Source of the DNA: Daphnia pulex
Lineage: Eukaryota > Arthropoda > Branchiopoda > Diplostraca > Daphniidae
NCBI RefSeq assembly: GCF_021134715.1
Contig: NC_060019.1
Coordinates: 10,864,001-10,928,000 of the forward strand
Direction of reading: 5' to 3'
Length of the DNA: 64,000 bases
Under the pieces are notes generated by a model, which worked only from the letters and a program-made list of their open reading frames with translations, was not told where the DNA came from and ran no database searches. A program made the translations under genes and the position numbers. Below are positions 1-11,600 of this stretch, piece after piece. Numbering within the stretch: position 1 is the stretch's first letter; each line of letters begins with the position of its first letter.

Positions 1-386
1 GATATTTAGTTTTGAACGTGTCAAATAGATGGCGTGAAAGAATGTTGTTTGTTGTGTCAGATATGGGCTTATGGCCGCTCGTTGCCAAAAGTTTAGCTAC
101 AGCTATTTTCTTCGAAAATTACCAATGAATTCGCTGGTAAATTGACTAGATTTCGTGTGCAATTTGTTTGGCATGTGTTCTTTACCGTTTATGTGTTTAA
201 TAACATCATCATTTCTCATCCATTTCCAGGAGAAAATGTGAAAGGTGCATGAAGCCTGTACTGTCTTGTATTGTGTTAAAAATCCTGGTATCCTACTGAA
301 TATGTCATCCAAATGACAAAGTGGTAACAACCAATGCTAGCTTTAGTACAGTATTGCTGGAACATAGTCTTCTCATCTTTTATCAG
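1..386. other. No gene recognised at left edge
   Basis: AT-rich sequence with only short open frames. A 75-codon frame on the minus strand resembles nothing I know and has no convincing splice context. A polypyrimidine stretch ending in cag at 384-386 looks like a 3' splice site leading into the exon-like block that follows, so part of this may be intron of a plus-strand transcript. Confidence 0.3.
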
Positions 387-1250
387 GATTCATCACTATT
401 ATCGGCTGAATCATTCTATGGGACTTGCCAGATCACCAACCCCATCACGGATCAATCTCTCATTCCATCTTGTAGAGAACCTTGGATAACTGATTGGTGG
501 TTTAGTGTGTAAGTTTACTTCTCATGTCACTGAACTTATTTTGTTGCAGTCTTATATGTATTTAAAGTATTGTTCTGCACTTATGTCTATCTAATGTTTA
601 AGTTTAATTATTCTTTTAGATCATAGACATCAAGCACATTGATGCCACAAATTATAGACAAGGTGACTTTATTTTTTATTTACAGGTTCTTCGGTTTCTA
701 ATGTTGCATGATAGACTTTATGAGAAGTCATGTCCATTGAACAAAAAGGACAATGACTATACAGTACCTGTTGGCTGCTACCCTTTAATATCCCCTTTTA
801 CTTCATGAAAATGTAAGCAGGCCCTCTTGATTTGAGGTATTTCTTTCTGTCGCTAAAATTTTATTCAAAATAACTGTCCTAATAAATGTTCATTCTGCCT
901 ACAGGATAACTTCTTCGCTACTTATCATGGATTTCATCCATTGGTGAAAGCCAATGACAACCAGGAGGAAAAGAGTGTGCTGGTCGAATGGGGACTTGCA
1001 AGCTTAAGTCGGAAGCCATAAGGATATGATTAATCGTTCTCGTAATAACTGTTCCTCAACTCTTCGCTCTTTTTCCGGTTTCTCCTACCATCTCCCTGTC
1101 TGCAGTCAATTAAGGCAGTCTCCCCCTGTCTTGATTGACTCCATGTGCGAGTTTTTAAAGCAATTTATCTCCCAAATAACACAAAAGAAGTTGGTTAGGT
1201 TTGTTTTATTTGGGTATAAACTGTTTTATAACTTGTACTAATAATCAAAT
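387..1250 (+). ncRNA. Possible spliced non-coding transcript, plus strand
   Basis: Three blocks have good splice signals on the plus strand. Block 387-508 is preceded by a pyrimidine-rich cag and followed by gtaagt. Block 686-812 is preceded by ttatttacag and followed by gtaagc. A block starting at 905 is preceded by ctacag, with no clear end before about 1250. Joining them gives no long reading frame: the frame through the first block stops soon after the first junction. The exon-like sizes and strong signals suggest a processed RNA such as a long non-coding RNA or an untranslated leader. Expression is unproven and the 5' and 3' ends are unknown. Confidence 0.25.
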
Positions 1251-1261
1251 GCCTTGTACCG

Positions 1262-1480
1262 GACGCTCTGTTTATTAAATTTTTGATAATTTTGGGAAAT
1301 ATTAATCAAATGTATTTAAGTTAATTAGATTAAATTTAATTCAATTATATTTAATTCGATAACAATTAATTTAATCAAATTATTTTTTTTTCAATTAAAT
1401 AAATTTCATTTAATAAAATTTTATTTTATTAATTTTATTCTGTAAATTGTTTTTTATTTGATTAAAATTTATGCAAATTG
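1262..1480. repeat. AT-rich low-complexity tract
   Basis: Long run of A/T-dominated sequence with repeated taatttaat, attaaat and ttaatt words and almost no G or C. No open frame and no splice structure. It is probably a simple AT-rich intergenic region. Confidence 0.6.
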
Positions 1481-3686
1481 CGATTTCGAATTTGAACGAA
1501 TAACTGTATATTTAACGAGTTTTATACATGATTTGATGAAACAGCAATTAAGTTTACAAAATTAAACAAGTAATTTCAGGTTTAGGTTTCTGATATGAAG
1601 TAAATAATTGAAAAATTGCTTTAAGACAACGAAGACAACCGCACAAAGAACTTTCACCAACATAAGTTGCAACATACCACATTGAAAACCTAAATATCAA
1701 ATCTTTTGAATTATACACTACACAGATGAAAACAAATAAGACAAAATATTTTAGTAGACAACCAAGATTCCACTGGAAAACCAACTGTAGGATAACATCA
1801 GCATCAGCTACTTGGATTTCAGCAGATACAGCATAACAGCTTGAACAGAAACCAGACAGCAAAACCACTTTCCATTTCCACCAACTCCTGTGAGAAAAAA
1901 AAAACAGACATCATAGTTGGCAGTTGAATCAATCATGACTGATAACTATTTTTCAATAAAATTACACACTTCTAGAGTTACAAATAATAAACTCATAAAT
2001 TACCATTTCTTGAGGTTTTCTTGCATCTATACTCCTAGTCGCCCCTATGGATAACACCAGCTTCACGAAATGCATGCAGTAGATTGACCCTTTACATTGT
2101 CACCAAATCCTGTTAAGATAAAAGCATAATCATTAACTTACATTTCAACTATACCAGATGTAAAACCACTGGAAGACAAGAAAGGAAACAATCGTGTCAT
2201 AAAATTAAAGTTTAGATGAAATGCGAGCAGAAGCAAATTCTTTGAGTTACTAGACAAGATTGCATAAAAAGTTATGAGGAAGGGAATTTGAGTTCTAGTT
2301 CAATCAAAAAAAAATTACAAGTCAGCTCGGATTGATCAAGCAACAAGCAGGCAACTATCTTTTAACAAGAACTCTCCTCCACTACATTATTTTGATCAGA
2401 CTTCATGGAACTTCCCCAATTACAGCCCATAATCACAATCAAACTACCTTTTCAAGATGTCTTTGTTGCTGTTACACTTCAAGTAACACTACCCCTCTTT
2501 GGGATGACACCAGCAATGTAGACTACATTGAGAAGCTTCAGTTAAACCAACTTGACTTGAACTCTCTTTCACCAGCTGGCTGCAACAAAATCACCTGCAT
2601 GCTGCATGACAGTAATGAAGTTCAGCCTTTGCCATGTCCTCAAGTTCTTCGGCAGATAAGAAAAGTAATCTTTCACCTGGACATAATTAAGAAAATCAAT
2701 TGCATTATGGCAGGGAAATTTATACAATTTAAGTATCTGCATGGGATATACTTACAATCAATCCATATAGGTAACAATGGACAACATTTCAGCCAAATGG
2801 ACTGCAGTTGAGGCCCAAGTGATCAGATTATTAGGTAAGTACTATATATATACACACAGATGGATAGATACTTTTCCAATTGTCAACTTTAGTGGATGTC
2901 TGCAGAAGCCAAGTGCATTACTAAACTAGAAAATAAAACATTTTATTAGTTACAAATTTACAAAGAAATTTCTACAAAAACATTCTTAATTGGAAACATG
3001 AAATAATATGAAAAAGCTTTCTTAACTAAGGTACTAACACACTTGAATTAGTTAACAAGTACTTAATTACCTTAACAGATTCCCTCCTTTCAACACATTT
3101 GTCTTGCAAGTTGCAACATAGTAGACCCTCACGAAGACCGTCTTAATGGCACGACAGCGACCACATTGTGGAGAAAAGGAAATCTGCTTTAACAAATAGA
3201 TTGAATTAGATTAGCAAATGGGCTTTTCAAACACTAAAAAATCTCACGATTCACTTACTTACTTTAAATTGGTTCACTATCGGTTCAGCTTAGGCGAATG
3301 GCGAGAAAATAACTCATCTTTTGACGAAACATGCAACATACAGCAAGAGACGACATTTTGGGAAGGCAAATCGAATGATCAGATGGAATTACCTAATATT
3401 AATTGAAGGAACTGTTAATGTTACCTATAATTTCACATAGCACAGATTTTCATTGGTAAATTGTAAAGTATGAATTAGAATAGTAAATATACAGGTAAGA
3501 AAGTAACTCACAATGACTGAGGTGAACGTTATCCAACAACGTCTCGGAAGGAAAGACAAGCAAGCCATGCTTCGAAAAAATAAATAAATAAATTTCTATC
3601 AAAGTACAGTTTCATGCAACAAAAAAAAATTATCTAGCTCATTCCTTTGACTTATCATTCTCAACATTTACCCATCACCCCTAAGG

Positions 3687-3822
3687 AAAAAAAGGTTTAC
3701 AATGTCAAGAACAGATAATTCAAAATTATTTCGAAAAAAGGTGTAGGTTCAATCACGTAAAACCACAACTTAAGATTTCACTAAGAATTACACCAAAATT
3801 AAACAAAGGAATTTACTCTCTA
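3687..3822. repeat. Direct repeat copy 1 (about 135 bp)
   Basis: Imperfect direct repeat of 4770-4900. Both copies contain caatcacgtaaaaccaca and caccaaaattaaacaaagga in the same order and spacing, with scattered substitutions. The flanks outside the block are unrelated. It lies in a putative intron of the minus-strand transcript. Confidence 0.6.
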
Positions 3823-4769
3823 CAGTCTCTAGTCTTCAATCATTGACATTGAAAGCTTGCTTTTAAGGATAATATTAAACATTATTACTCTTTATCAAGT
3901 ACTTTTGGTTTCTGCACAATAGACAATAGTCAAGCTCAGACAAGATCAGATGATTTGGCCAAGTGGAATTAACCTTGGGACAAGAATATCTACTTCACAA
4001 TTGAAATGATTCCCAGGTGAAGCATGAGAAGATTAATATAAAAGCAATCCATCATCTTTCTTCAAGAGGCTTCAGCACTATCTTTCTGACTGATTCTTGA
4101 ACCAACATGTTTGGACACATCAATGACAAACTAGCCTAATTTTCAAGAAAACATTACTGTACATACACATGTCCAAAGAAGACTGTTAGCAATGTAGATT
4201 CACCATCACCAGAAACAATGGCAGCTTATCCCGAGTCAAGCACTCCTTTCACCATCTTCACATCGAGCAGCAAACACCATCATTCAACAGCTTGAATTAA
4301 TATACCAACTAAAGTTAAGGAGAAAGATTGTTTAAGCTTTGGAATTCAGTAGATAACAATTATTATGAACAAAATAGTGGACAGTAAGCTGCATGGCCAT
4401 TGCACATTTCCTCCTGAAGTGGATGAGAAACATTAAAACTATCCAACACAAACAGAATAGAAAAAAAAAAACTTACTTCAAAGTAAAAGTACTTCTCCAT
4501 GCAACAAAACATCTCAACATGCAGTGAAAGTCTTCAGAAATTGGAGAGCACTCCACAACAACACATGGAGTTGACAAGTATATATTGTAAGCTTTCAGAC
4601 CTGTAAATTCACCACACAAAACAATATTAAAGAATTCAAGGAGTTTATATGGCTCAACAAGTTGGGAAAAGTACCTCTCAGTAGCAATCATATCCCTTCT
4701 AGGGACACCAACTCGGCAAGATATGATGCACTGTCAAAACAATATCTCAATGAAGATATAATTCTAACA

Positions 4770-4900
4770 AAAAGGCTTTACAATGTCAACAACAGAAAAT
4801 TCAAAAGTAATTTGAAAAAAAAAGGTATAGATTCAATCACGTAAAACCACATCTTAAAATTTAACGAAGAATTGCACCAAAATTAAACAAAGGAATTACT
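4770..4900. repeat. Direct repeat copy 2 (about 135 bp)
   Basis: Second copy of the block at 3687-3822, about 1.08 kb away in the same orientation. It may be an old local duplication or two copies of a dispersed element; no terminal inverted repeat or target-site duplication was seen. Confidence 0.6.
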
Positions 4901-5379
4901 CTAGTGTAGTTGAAGCAAAATGAAAATGGATGTGATGAAATATCCCATACAGATACAGAATATATTGAATTAGACTTATCTTTAATTGGAAAACATATAC
5001 AAAATAGTTACCATTCCATTCAAGTTTCTACTTTCTAGTACGAGACGACATTTGAGCATACGGACATCACTTTCAGGACACATGGTCAGACGACTCGCTG
5101 GGAGTGGGACTGAAATTGTAGACAAAATAACCTTCAGATTCACACACGACTAAAGAATACATCTAATTCAGTAATTTACATACACAATAGCATTCACATG
5201 TGACAACCAAAAAGAAATACCTTTCTATCTTCACGATGCCAAACGTTGAGGTTCGCTCCGCTGAAATGACTAACACGTAGCCGAACTGAAAATGACCGTG
5301 CAGCGTGCCAGCGTCCCAGTTCTACAGTGCAGTTAACTACTGACACTGACACTTTGTACTGACTGCAACACCAAACCCC

Positions 5380-5640
5380 TCTGGTGGACGAATTTTAACC
5401 CTACCTTTTGACAAAAATTCTAACCCCAACCCATGCCCCAACCTTTTGAACAAAAAATTCTAACCCTACCTTATAACAAAAATCTTAACAACCTTCAACA
5501 ACCACTTGTAATAATAAATATTGATAAAACATAGAAAAAAATTTACCACACGTCGCCATAAGGAAATTCCAACCCCAACCAATGCCCCAACCTTGAGAAA
5601 AATATTCTAACCCCACCTTTTGAAAACAAACTTGAAAAAC
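5380..5640. repeat. Degenerate short repeat array
   Basis: Loosely repeated units containing aattctaaccc, ccttttgacaaaa and aaccccaaccaatgcccc. Two larger blocks, about 5384-5490 and 5565-5640, carry the same words in the same order. Probably a decayed minisatellite in the intergenic region upstream of CLP1. Confidence 0.55.
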
Positions 5641-6028
5641 TTCAACAACCACAATTGAATGCTATGATTCTTTATTGATTGATTTATAGAGATGGGTGCA
5701 CTGCACTGCACTGCATGCTGGCCTAATCATCTGATTAGTGATTAATGATTACCCGGACTGGACGTAGACTGTGTAGACGCAGCTCTGGTAGACATATTGG
5801 ACGTTACAGCATTGCCAGGTATGAAATACCCAGCTTGTCGCAATCGCAATATTCCCCATTAGAGCAGCAGCAGCTATGACGCATGGTTTTTTCAGTCTGA
5901 TCTGATTCCGAAGTCTTCTTGTTGACAAAGTCTGAGTTTAAACTTTTAGTTTATTCTTTTAAAATTTCAACAAATTATTATCTTCTATACACATCTTCGA
6001 ATCTAAAAAGTGCACTATCAATTAGAAA

Positions 6029-7795
6029 ATGTCGGAGGAGCAACGACAAAAAGAGTCTGAAGTGGTCCAAGAATTCAAACTTGAACAAGATAACGAGCTT
6101 CGTTTTGAAGTTGAAAGCAAAGAAAAAGTCACATTAGAGGTGTGTTAAATTGTTTTTAATTGTCAGAATTCCATTCAACCTAACTAGCTAACTAATTTCT
6201 TTCATAGTTGAAATCTGGACTGGCAGAAGTATTTGGAACAGAAATTGTCAAAGGAAAAGTGTACAGTTTTGGTGGTGGTTCCAAGATCGCTGTTTTCACA
6301 TGGCAAGGTTGTCTTTTAGAACTGAGAGGGAAAACAGAAGCGGCTTATGTGGCAAGAGAAACTCCAATGATTATTTATCTCAATACACATGCTGGATTAG
6401 AACAGGTAAAGTTACATGCAGATTGAATTGTATTACTTAAAAGTTTTCCAATATTATGTTTTGTGTGTATGTTCTTTATTTTTCCTCAGATAAGGAAGAA
6501 AGCTGATGCTGACGAGACTAAAAGAGGCCCTATAGCCATGATCGTTGGTCCAACAGATGTTGGAAAATCAACAGTTTGCAAGTTGCTTTTGAACTATGCA
6601 GTGAGAATGGGTAGAAGGTAGACAAATTAAGAAAACACTATAAAACATTTTATATCTGAAGAAATAGAATAAAATTTTTTATGTTTTAATAGGCCTATAT
6701 ATGTTGATTTAGACGTTGGCCAGGGACAACTTTCCATTCCAGGCACTATTGGTGCAATGGCAATTGAACGTCCTGCTGATGTTGAAGAAGGATTTTCCCA
6801 AGTATGCCCACTAATATACCACTATGGGTACAAAGAACCTGGGAGTAATGTAATGCTGTACAATTTACTTGTCACCAAATTAGCCCAAACAGTTGCAGAG
6901 AGAATGGAAGCAAATCGACAGAGTAGGAGAGAAAGTAATATTCTTTCAATCATTCAAATTATTTAAATTTCTGTGTAGATGCTGTTAGTGGAGTAATAAT
7001 CAACACATGTGGCTGGGTAAAGGGCCAAGGGTATCAAATGCTTATTCACGCAGCCAAAGCGTTTGAAGTTGATCTAATAATCGTCCTTGACCAAGAGCGA
7101 CTTTACAACGAACTAGTGCGTGATTTACCTGAAACCGTGAAAGTTGTATTTCAACCCAAAAGTGGCGGAGTATGTTTTCATGCTTGTTAATTATTTGTGT
7201 CATAGCTACAACTCTTAATTCTGGAATTATTGTTTGTGTTAGGTTGTGGAACGGAGTCGGCAGGCAAGAGTAGAATCTCGAGATCAGAAAATTCGCGAAT
7301 ATTTCTACGGATCAGCAGCCCAGTTTTATCCACACTCATTTGAAGTGAGATTTTCAGATGTTAAAATATTTAAAATTGGTGCGCCGGCCTTACCGGATTC
7401 ATTAATGCCTCTGGGAATGAAAGCAGAAGATCAACTTACGAAATTAGTCACTGTTCAACCAAGTATAGATTTTTTATCTAATTTAGAGACTGACAAATTT
7501 TATTTTTCACGTTCCCTGTATTGCAGGCCAGCAATTATTGCATCATTTGATTTCAATTAGTATGGCTGAATCCGGGGAAGATGATATTATTCAGACCAAC
7601 GTCACTGGGTTTATTTGTGTGTAAGTTTTGACGTCCTAAATCAGATGTTATTTTATTTATGACATTTCGTGCATTTACAACAGGAATAACGTGGATTTAG
7701 AACGGCAAATGCTTACGGTGTTGTCACCTCAGCCTCGACCACTACCTCGAACCCGATTGCTTTTATCCGACATTCAGTACATGGACTCCCACTGA
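6029..7795 (+). CDS. CLP1: CLP1, polynucleotide 5'-hydroxyl-kinase / cleavage factor subunit
   Basis: Eight exons: 6029-6139, 6208-6405, 6490-6617, 6693-6922, 6979-7169, 7243-7462, 7527-7620 and 7684-7795, joined in phase to 427 residues (human CLP1 is about 425). The N-terminal domain contains the EVFGTE segment. The central P-loop ATPase domain has a textbook Walker [10 protein letters not shown], about residues 122-130, and a DLDVGQG segment. The C-terminal domain ends DIQYMDSH. In the known family, CLP1 is a nuclear protein of mRNA 3'-end cleavage factor IIm and of the tRNA splicing endonuclease complex, and phosphorylates RNA 5'-hydroxyl ends. The start was chosen as the first ATG of the exon; it gives the acidic/polar MSEE N terminus usual for the family. 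All introns are 57-84 bases. The identification is very secure. Confidence 0.95.
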
Positions 7796-8614
7796 CCCTA
7801 TAAATTGAACGAACAATACAAATTCTTGACAACCTTGTTATATCTGATCTTGTGTATTGTTCGTTCTGTAGGCCGTATGATTGCTCAAGTCAAACACTCA
7901 CATACATACATACAAAATGTCTCTATCACACAAATTACACCCCTCACAAAACAGTTAAATAATAAGCCTCGCAATCGCGCAGGACGAGGTTTTTTTATCT
8001 AACCAAAATTTATGTCGAATTAAGAAGTGGACACTTAATAATCCGGGCACTGTCACATTCGACGACATGAGTGAACTATTTCATATTTTCGAGAGGGTAG
8101 GAAGAAAAGGTGGAACAAATATCCTAATGAATAAGATTGTTAAATTTTGCAAAATTCCCGTCGAAGAGACAAAAATATTCGGCAACTGAAGCCAAACACA
8201 CAGAACGTAAGTTGTGGGTTGCATTCTGTTTGAAATACTTATCGATAAAGAAACGCGCGCAGTACACTGAATACGATCAGCTAAGTACACTTAGAGACAG
8301 CCAAAAATAAACACCCAAGATTTCGTAAGACTAGTACACAGCAACCGTTTCAAAAATTTTGCTGGCGCGGATTTTGCTCTCTCGGCCTGGAGAAGAGTCA
8401 TGTTTTAACTTGACGTCCTTCGAAAGGGGCACTCGTAAACAGGATTAATTAATACGTAAATGTTTATGGGTGGATGACGTGTGGGAAGAAACGGGATCCT
8501 TGGTTAGCTTATAAATATAAAGATGGGCCTTAAATTATGGCAATCGTGAGTTGCACAAGTCAGAAACAATCCAACTCCATTCTGGTACTGCGGCGTAAAG
8601 GTGATCCAAAACAT
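7796..8614. other. CLP1 / LPCAT convergent intergenic region
   Basis: Lies between the 3' ends of CLP1 (+) and LPCAT (-), so it should carry both 3' UTRs. Only short, unrecognisable open frames are present. No clear repeat or RNA gene seen. Confidence 0.5.
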
Positions 8615-11600
8615 CTAAATCAAAATTACTCTTACACAAACATCATCGATTACTAGTTGTAATTTATCTTTACCATTTTCATTCGCATCGGATTTTAAAT
8701 TCGTGACGAATGAGTCAATCGTTTCCAAATCCTGTGGTGAAAGTTTAAGGCGCTGTTTGACAACGTCCCAACTGACATTGGTTCGAGTAGAGTTCTTGAC
8801 TGATCCACTCAGCGTGCACCGACCTCGGACATATTTTTTAAACGAGATCATACCAGATCGATCCTGAAATTAGTTATTTTTTTTTTATTTTTGCTTCATC
8901 TAATTTTAAAATTGGTGTAAAAGTTGCATTACATTAAAGATGAAACCAAAACTGGCAATGAGAAGGACATGAAAAAAGTGAATGAGATTTCCAGGGTACA
9001 TACCGAGTCGTAAATTTCAAATATTTCCATTGCTTTAGGGTGCTCCACAGGGAGACGCAAATACCTAGCAAATTGCTTGGCAGTTGCCAGGCCACTTGAA
9101 GCATCTGCCATTTTGGCAAACTTTTCTAAAAAATCAGTTTCCAGCACTCTTGCATCCAAACTAAAAGAAAAATAGAAGGAAACCTTAATAAGAGAACCAA
9201 TCTAAGATTAATTCAAATTGTACCCGAATTCTTCCCGAACATTCTGGACTTCGATCAGTCCAATTGAAGGAGGTAAACCTAGCTTTTTGGCTTTGCTCAT
9301 AAGACGGCAATCCTCATAGGAATAATCTATAATCGGGACTTGTAGTGCTCTGAAATTTTAATAAGGTAAAGTATATAGAATAAAATTACAAATGTTATGA
9401 TTAAGGAAAACTTACTTGGCCATAACGTCTCGAACATTACTTGCAAACAATTTAGGATTACATTTCTCTTCCTCTGTTGGAACATATACAGGCAAGAATT
9501 CCAGCTCACAATACGTGTAAAATTGAGTCATGGTTAACCAGAGAAGCTCCAAACTAAAATATTTGAAAATCAAATTTGTGACAATGGGTTATTTTGATTA
9601 ACGTATAAAATAAAAATAAAAATAAAAACATACGCGCCAGGTCCTTGCCAAGTCCACGAAAGAGTATCCAAGCGATTAGGATATCTAATACAAACAGGCT
9701 GAACAGGAACACCGGGGTAAAAGGCTCCCGGTTTGAACGTGATTAATCCTTTACGATTGGAACAAGTTCCTTCCGGGAAAATGAGGATCTGCTGCCATCC
9801 GTCAGGCGAGGTTGTACGTCTTTTTATTTCCTTGATTGTATTCTGTCGAGAATCAGGATCTTCCCTCCAGACGTAAACTGGCTGGGTATAGTTGATGAGT
9901 TCTAATGAAGAACAACTATTATGACACAGTGACTCATACAATTTCGAGAGAACAAGTGAACAAATTTCGAATAAGCGTGTGCTATTAGTAAGCATAGAAT
10001 AAAATGAATAAAAAAAAAACGAAAACCAACACCAGTAAAAAGAAACAAAACAAAAAAAGGCGAAGAAGAAGGAAGCTTGCATGCGTAGAAGACTCAAGTA
10101 ACTCTCTAACCCTGACAATTTAATTCTGAAGCATCCGCGTGACGACCGAAACCAGAATGCGATTCGAAATGAAACGAATGACGAGATGGTTACTCGGCAG
10201 CAATAAATTTAAGGCGAAAGACGATCGTAAAAGTGTGGATCGCATGAATTATGTGCAACCGATTCGCCCGCGTCGATGGGATTCTAGACGACGAAACGGG
10301 GGGGAGGACAGATTGACGCGATGTTAGCAGAAGAGAGGAATCTTCGATGCTGTTTTTGGGGGGAGTGCAACTACTTACGTCCAAAAATTGGTCTCTGTCT
10401 GTCTTGACTTCGAACGATCAGGCAGGGCAGGCCGGTCCAGTGGGCTACAAAGGCATCAAGAAAGCTACTGTGCGGGGAGAAGATCAAGATAGGCGCCTCT
10501 TTGGCGGTGGCCTGTTGACCAATCACGCGCACACGGTAACCACATGATCGGAAGCAAAAGCGCGAAGTGGCAGTAATCAGCTTCGACAGAGATCTGCATG
10601 CGGCATCAATTCAGAGTAGGACACAATAACACTTGAGCCATTAGTTAAATTATTAACAAAATGGATTCAGTTACCACTCTTTCCCCACCCGTTTAGACCA
10701 GAACAATACCCGCTATAATTAATACTATGTCCAGTCAAGCAATCCATTAACAGACGTCATCGGGGCACCACCAAGCAATCAATATTGTGTGTATGCGTTT
10801 GTCTTTGCGTGTGTATGAACAGCAATAAATGTTTTAGTCACAAGCTATTTACAGGATGCGCATAATTCATTTACGACGCACAGCCTCGTGGTTGTCCCTC
10901 AAGATGATACACAAAAGATTCAGTCACAAAGGTCCAATTAGAATTGGTTGTTGCTTGGGTCCGTCTCTTATTAGTAAACTAATATTGTCAAAATAACAAT
11001 TCCAAGTGACGAAAGTGCAGATCTCTGTTTCAGCCCGAAAACTTTCCAAGAAGAATCAATGAAGTAACATAGATTACGAAGACAATTGTTTAATACAAAG
11101 CAGTGAGTGCTTCCAGCCGATAAATCAATAAGAACTTTTTTGTCATCTGAACGCAGAGAAAAGCGGAGCGTGCCAAGGTGGGGCGTGGCAGACGGTCTAG
11201 ACCCTTCATCTTCCTTTTTTTGTTCTTTGGGAGTATGGTGGTGCGGTCAATCTAACTGACTTCAACGCGAGGGTCCATGTATTGTTATAAATAGGAACGC
11301 GTTTAATGACCTCCAGCTGCTTGTTGGCATAAGTTATATGCCGATAGATTCGAACGCACGCTTAAATTTTTTGCCGCCCCTATCACTAAGCAAGATAAAC
11401 GCTGAGAAACGAAAAGAAAAATAGCATGCACATTGAATACTAACGACTTAAAGAATTCGATTATTACAAGAGTCTTCTACCAACATCTACGTGGTCAGAA
11501 TTTCATCCTGGTGAAAGAAAAACTTTCTCTTTGGGTATTCAGAGTGCTAACTATGGTCAACGTAATACGACGAAAAAGATGAAAATGAAATTATACTCGG

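Larger units (their letters stand above)
1551..5340 (-). ncRNA. Possible multi-exon non-coding transcript, minus strand
   Basis: Reading the minus strand, several short blocks have matched acceptor and donor signals: a first exon ending at 5221 (AAAG, then gtattt), 5109-5012 (acceptor tttcag, donor gtaact), 4600-4477 (acceptor tttacag, donor gtaagt), 3569-3512 (weak acceptor, donor gtgagt), 3183-3071 (acceptor gcag, donor gtaatt), 2109-2004 (acceptor aacag, donor gtaatt) and a last block from 1887 leftwards (acceptor ctcacag). The joined blocks do not keep a reading frame: the first AUG, in block 5109-5012, reaches a stop just across the next junction, and block 2109-2004 is closed in all three frames. 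A long non-coding RNA or an intronic small-RNA host gene is the simplest reading. It would start about 700 bases from CLP1, in the opposite direction. Confidence 0.3.

Noticed and set aside
4040-4130. A C/D-box snoRNA-like arrangement with GATG and CTGA words.
   Set aside because: The C and D boxes are not in the needed order, and no terminal stem is evident.
3067-5083. A possible small Cys-rich protein assembled from exon-like blocks 5109-5012, 4600-4477, 3569-3512 and 3183-3071.
   Set aside because: On recounting bases the first block ends in phase 0 and the next begins GTC TGA, so the frame from the first AUG stops at once. The longer frame exists only if translation starts inside block 4600-4477.
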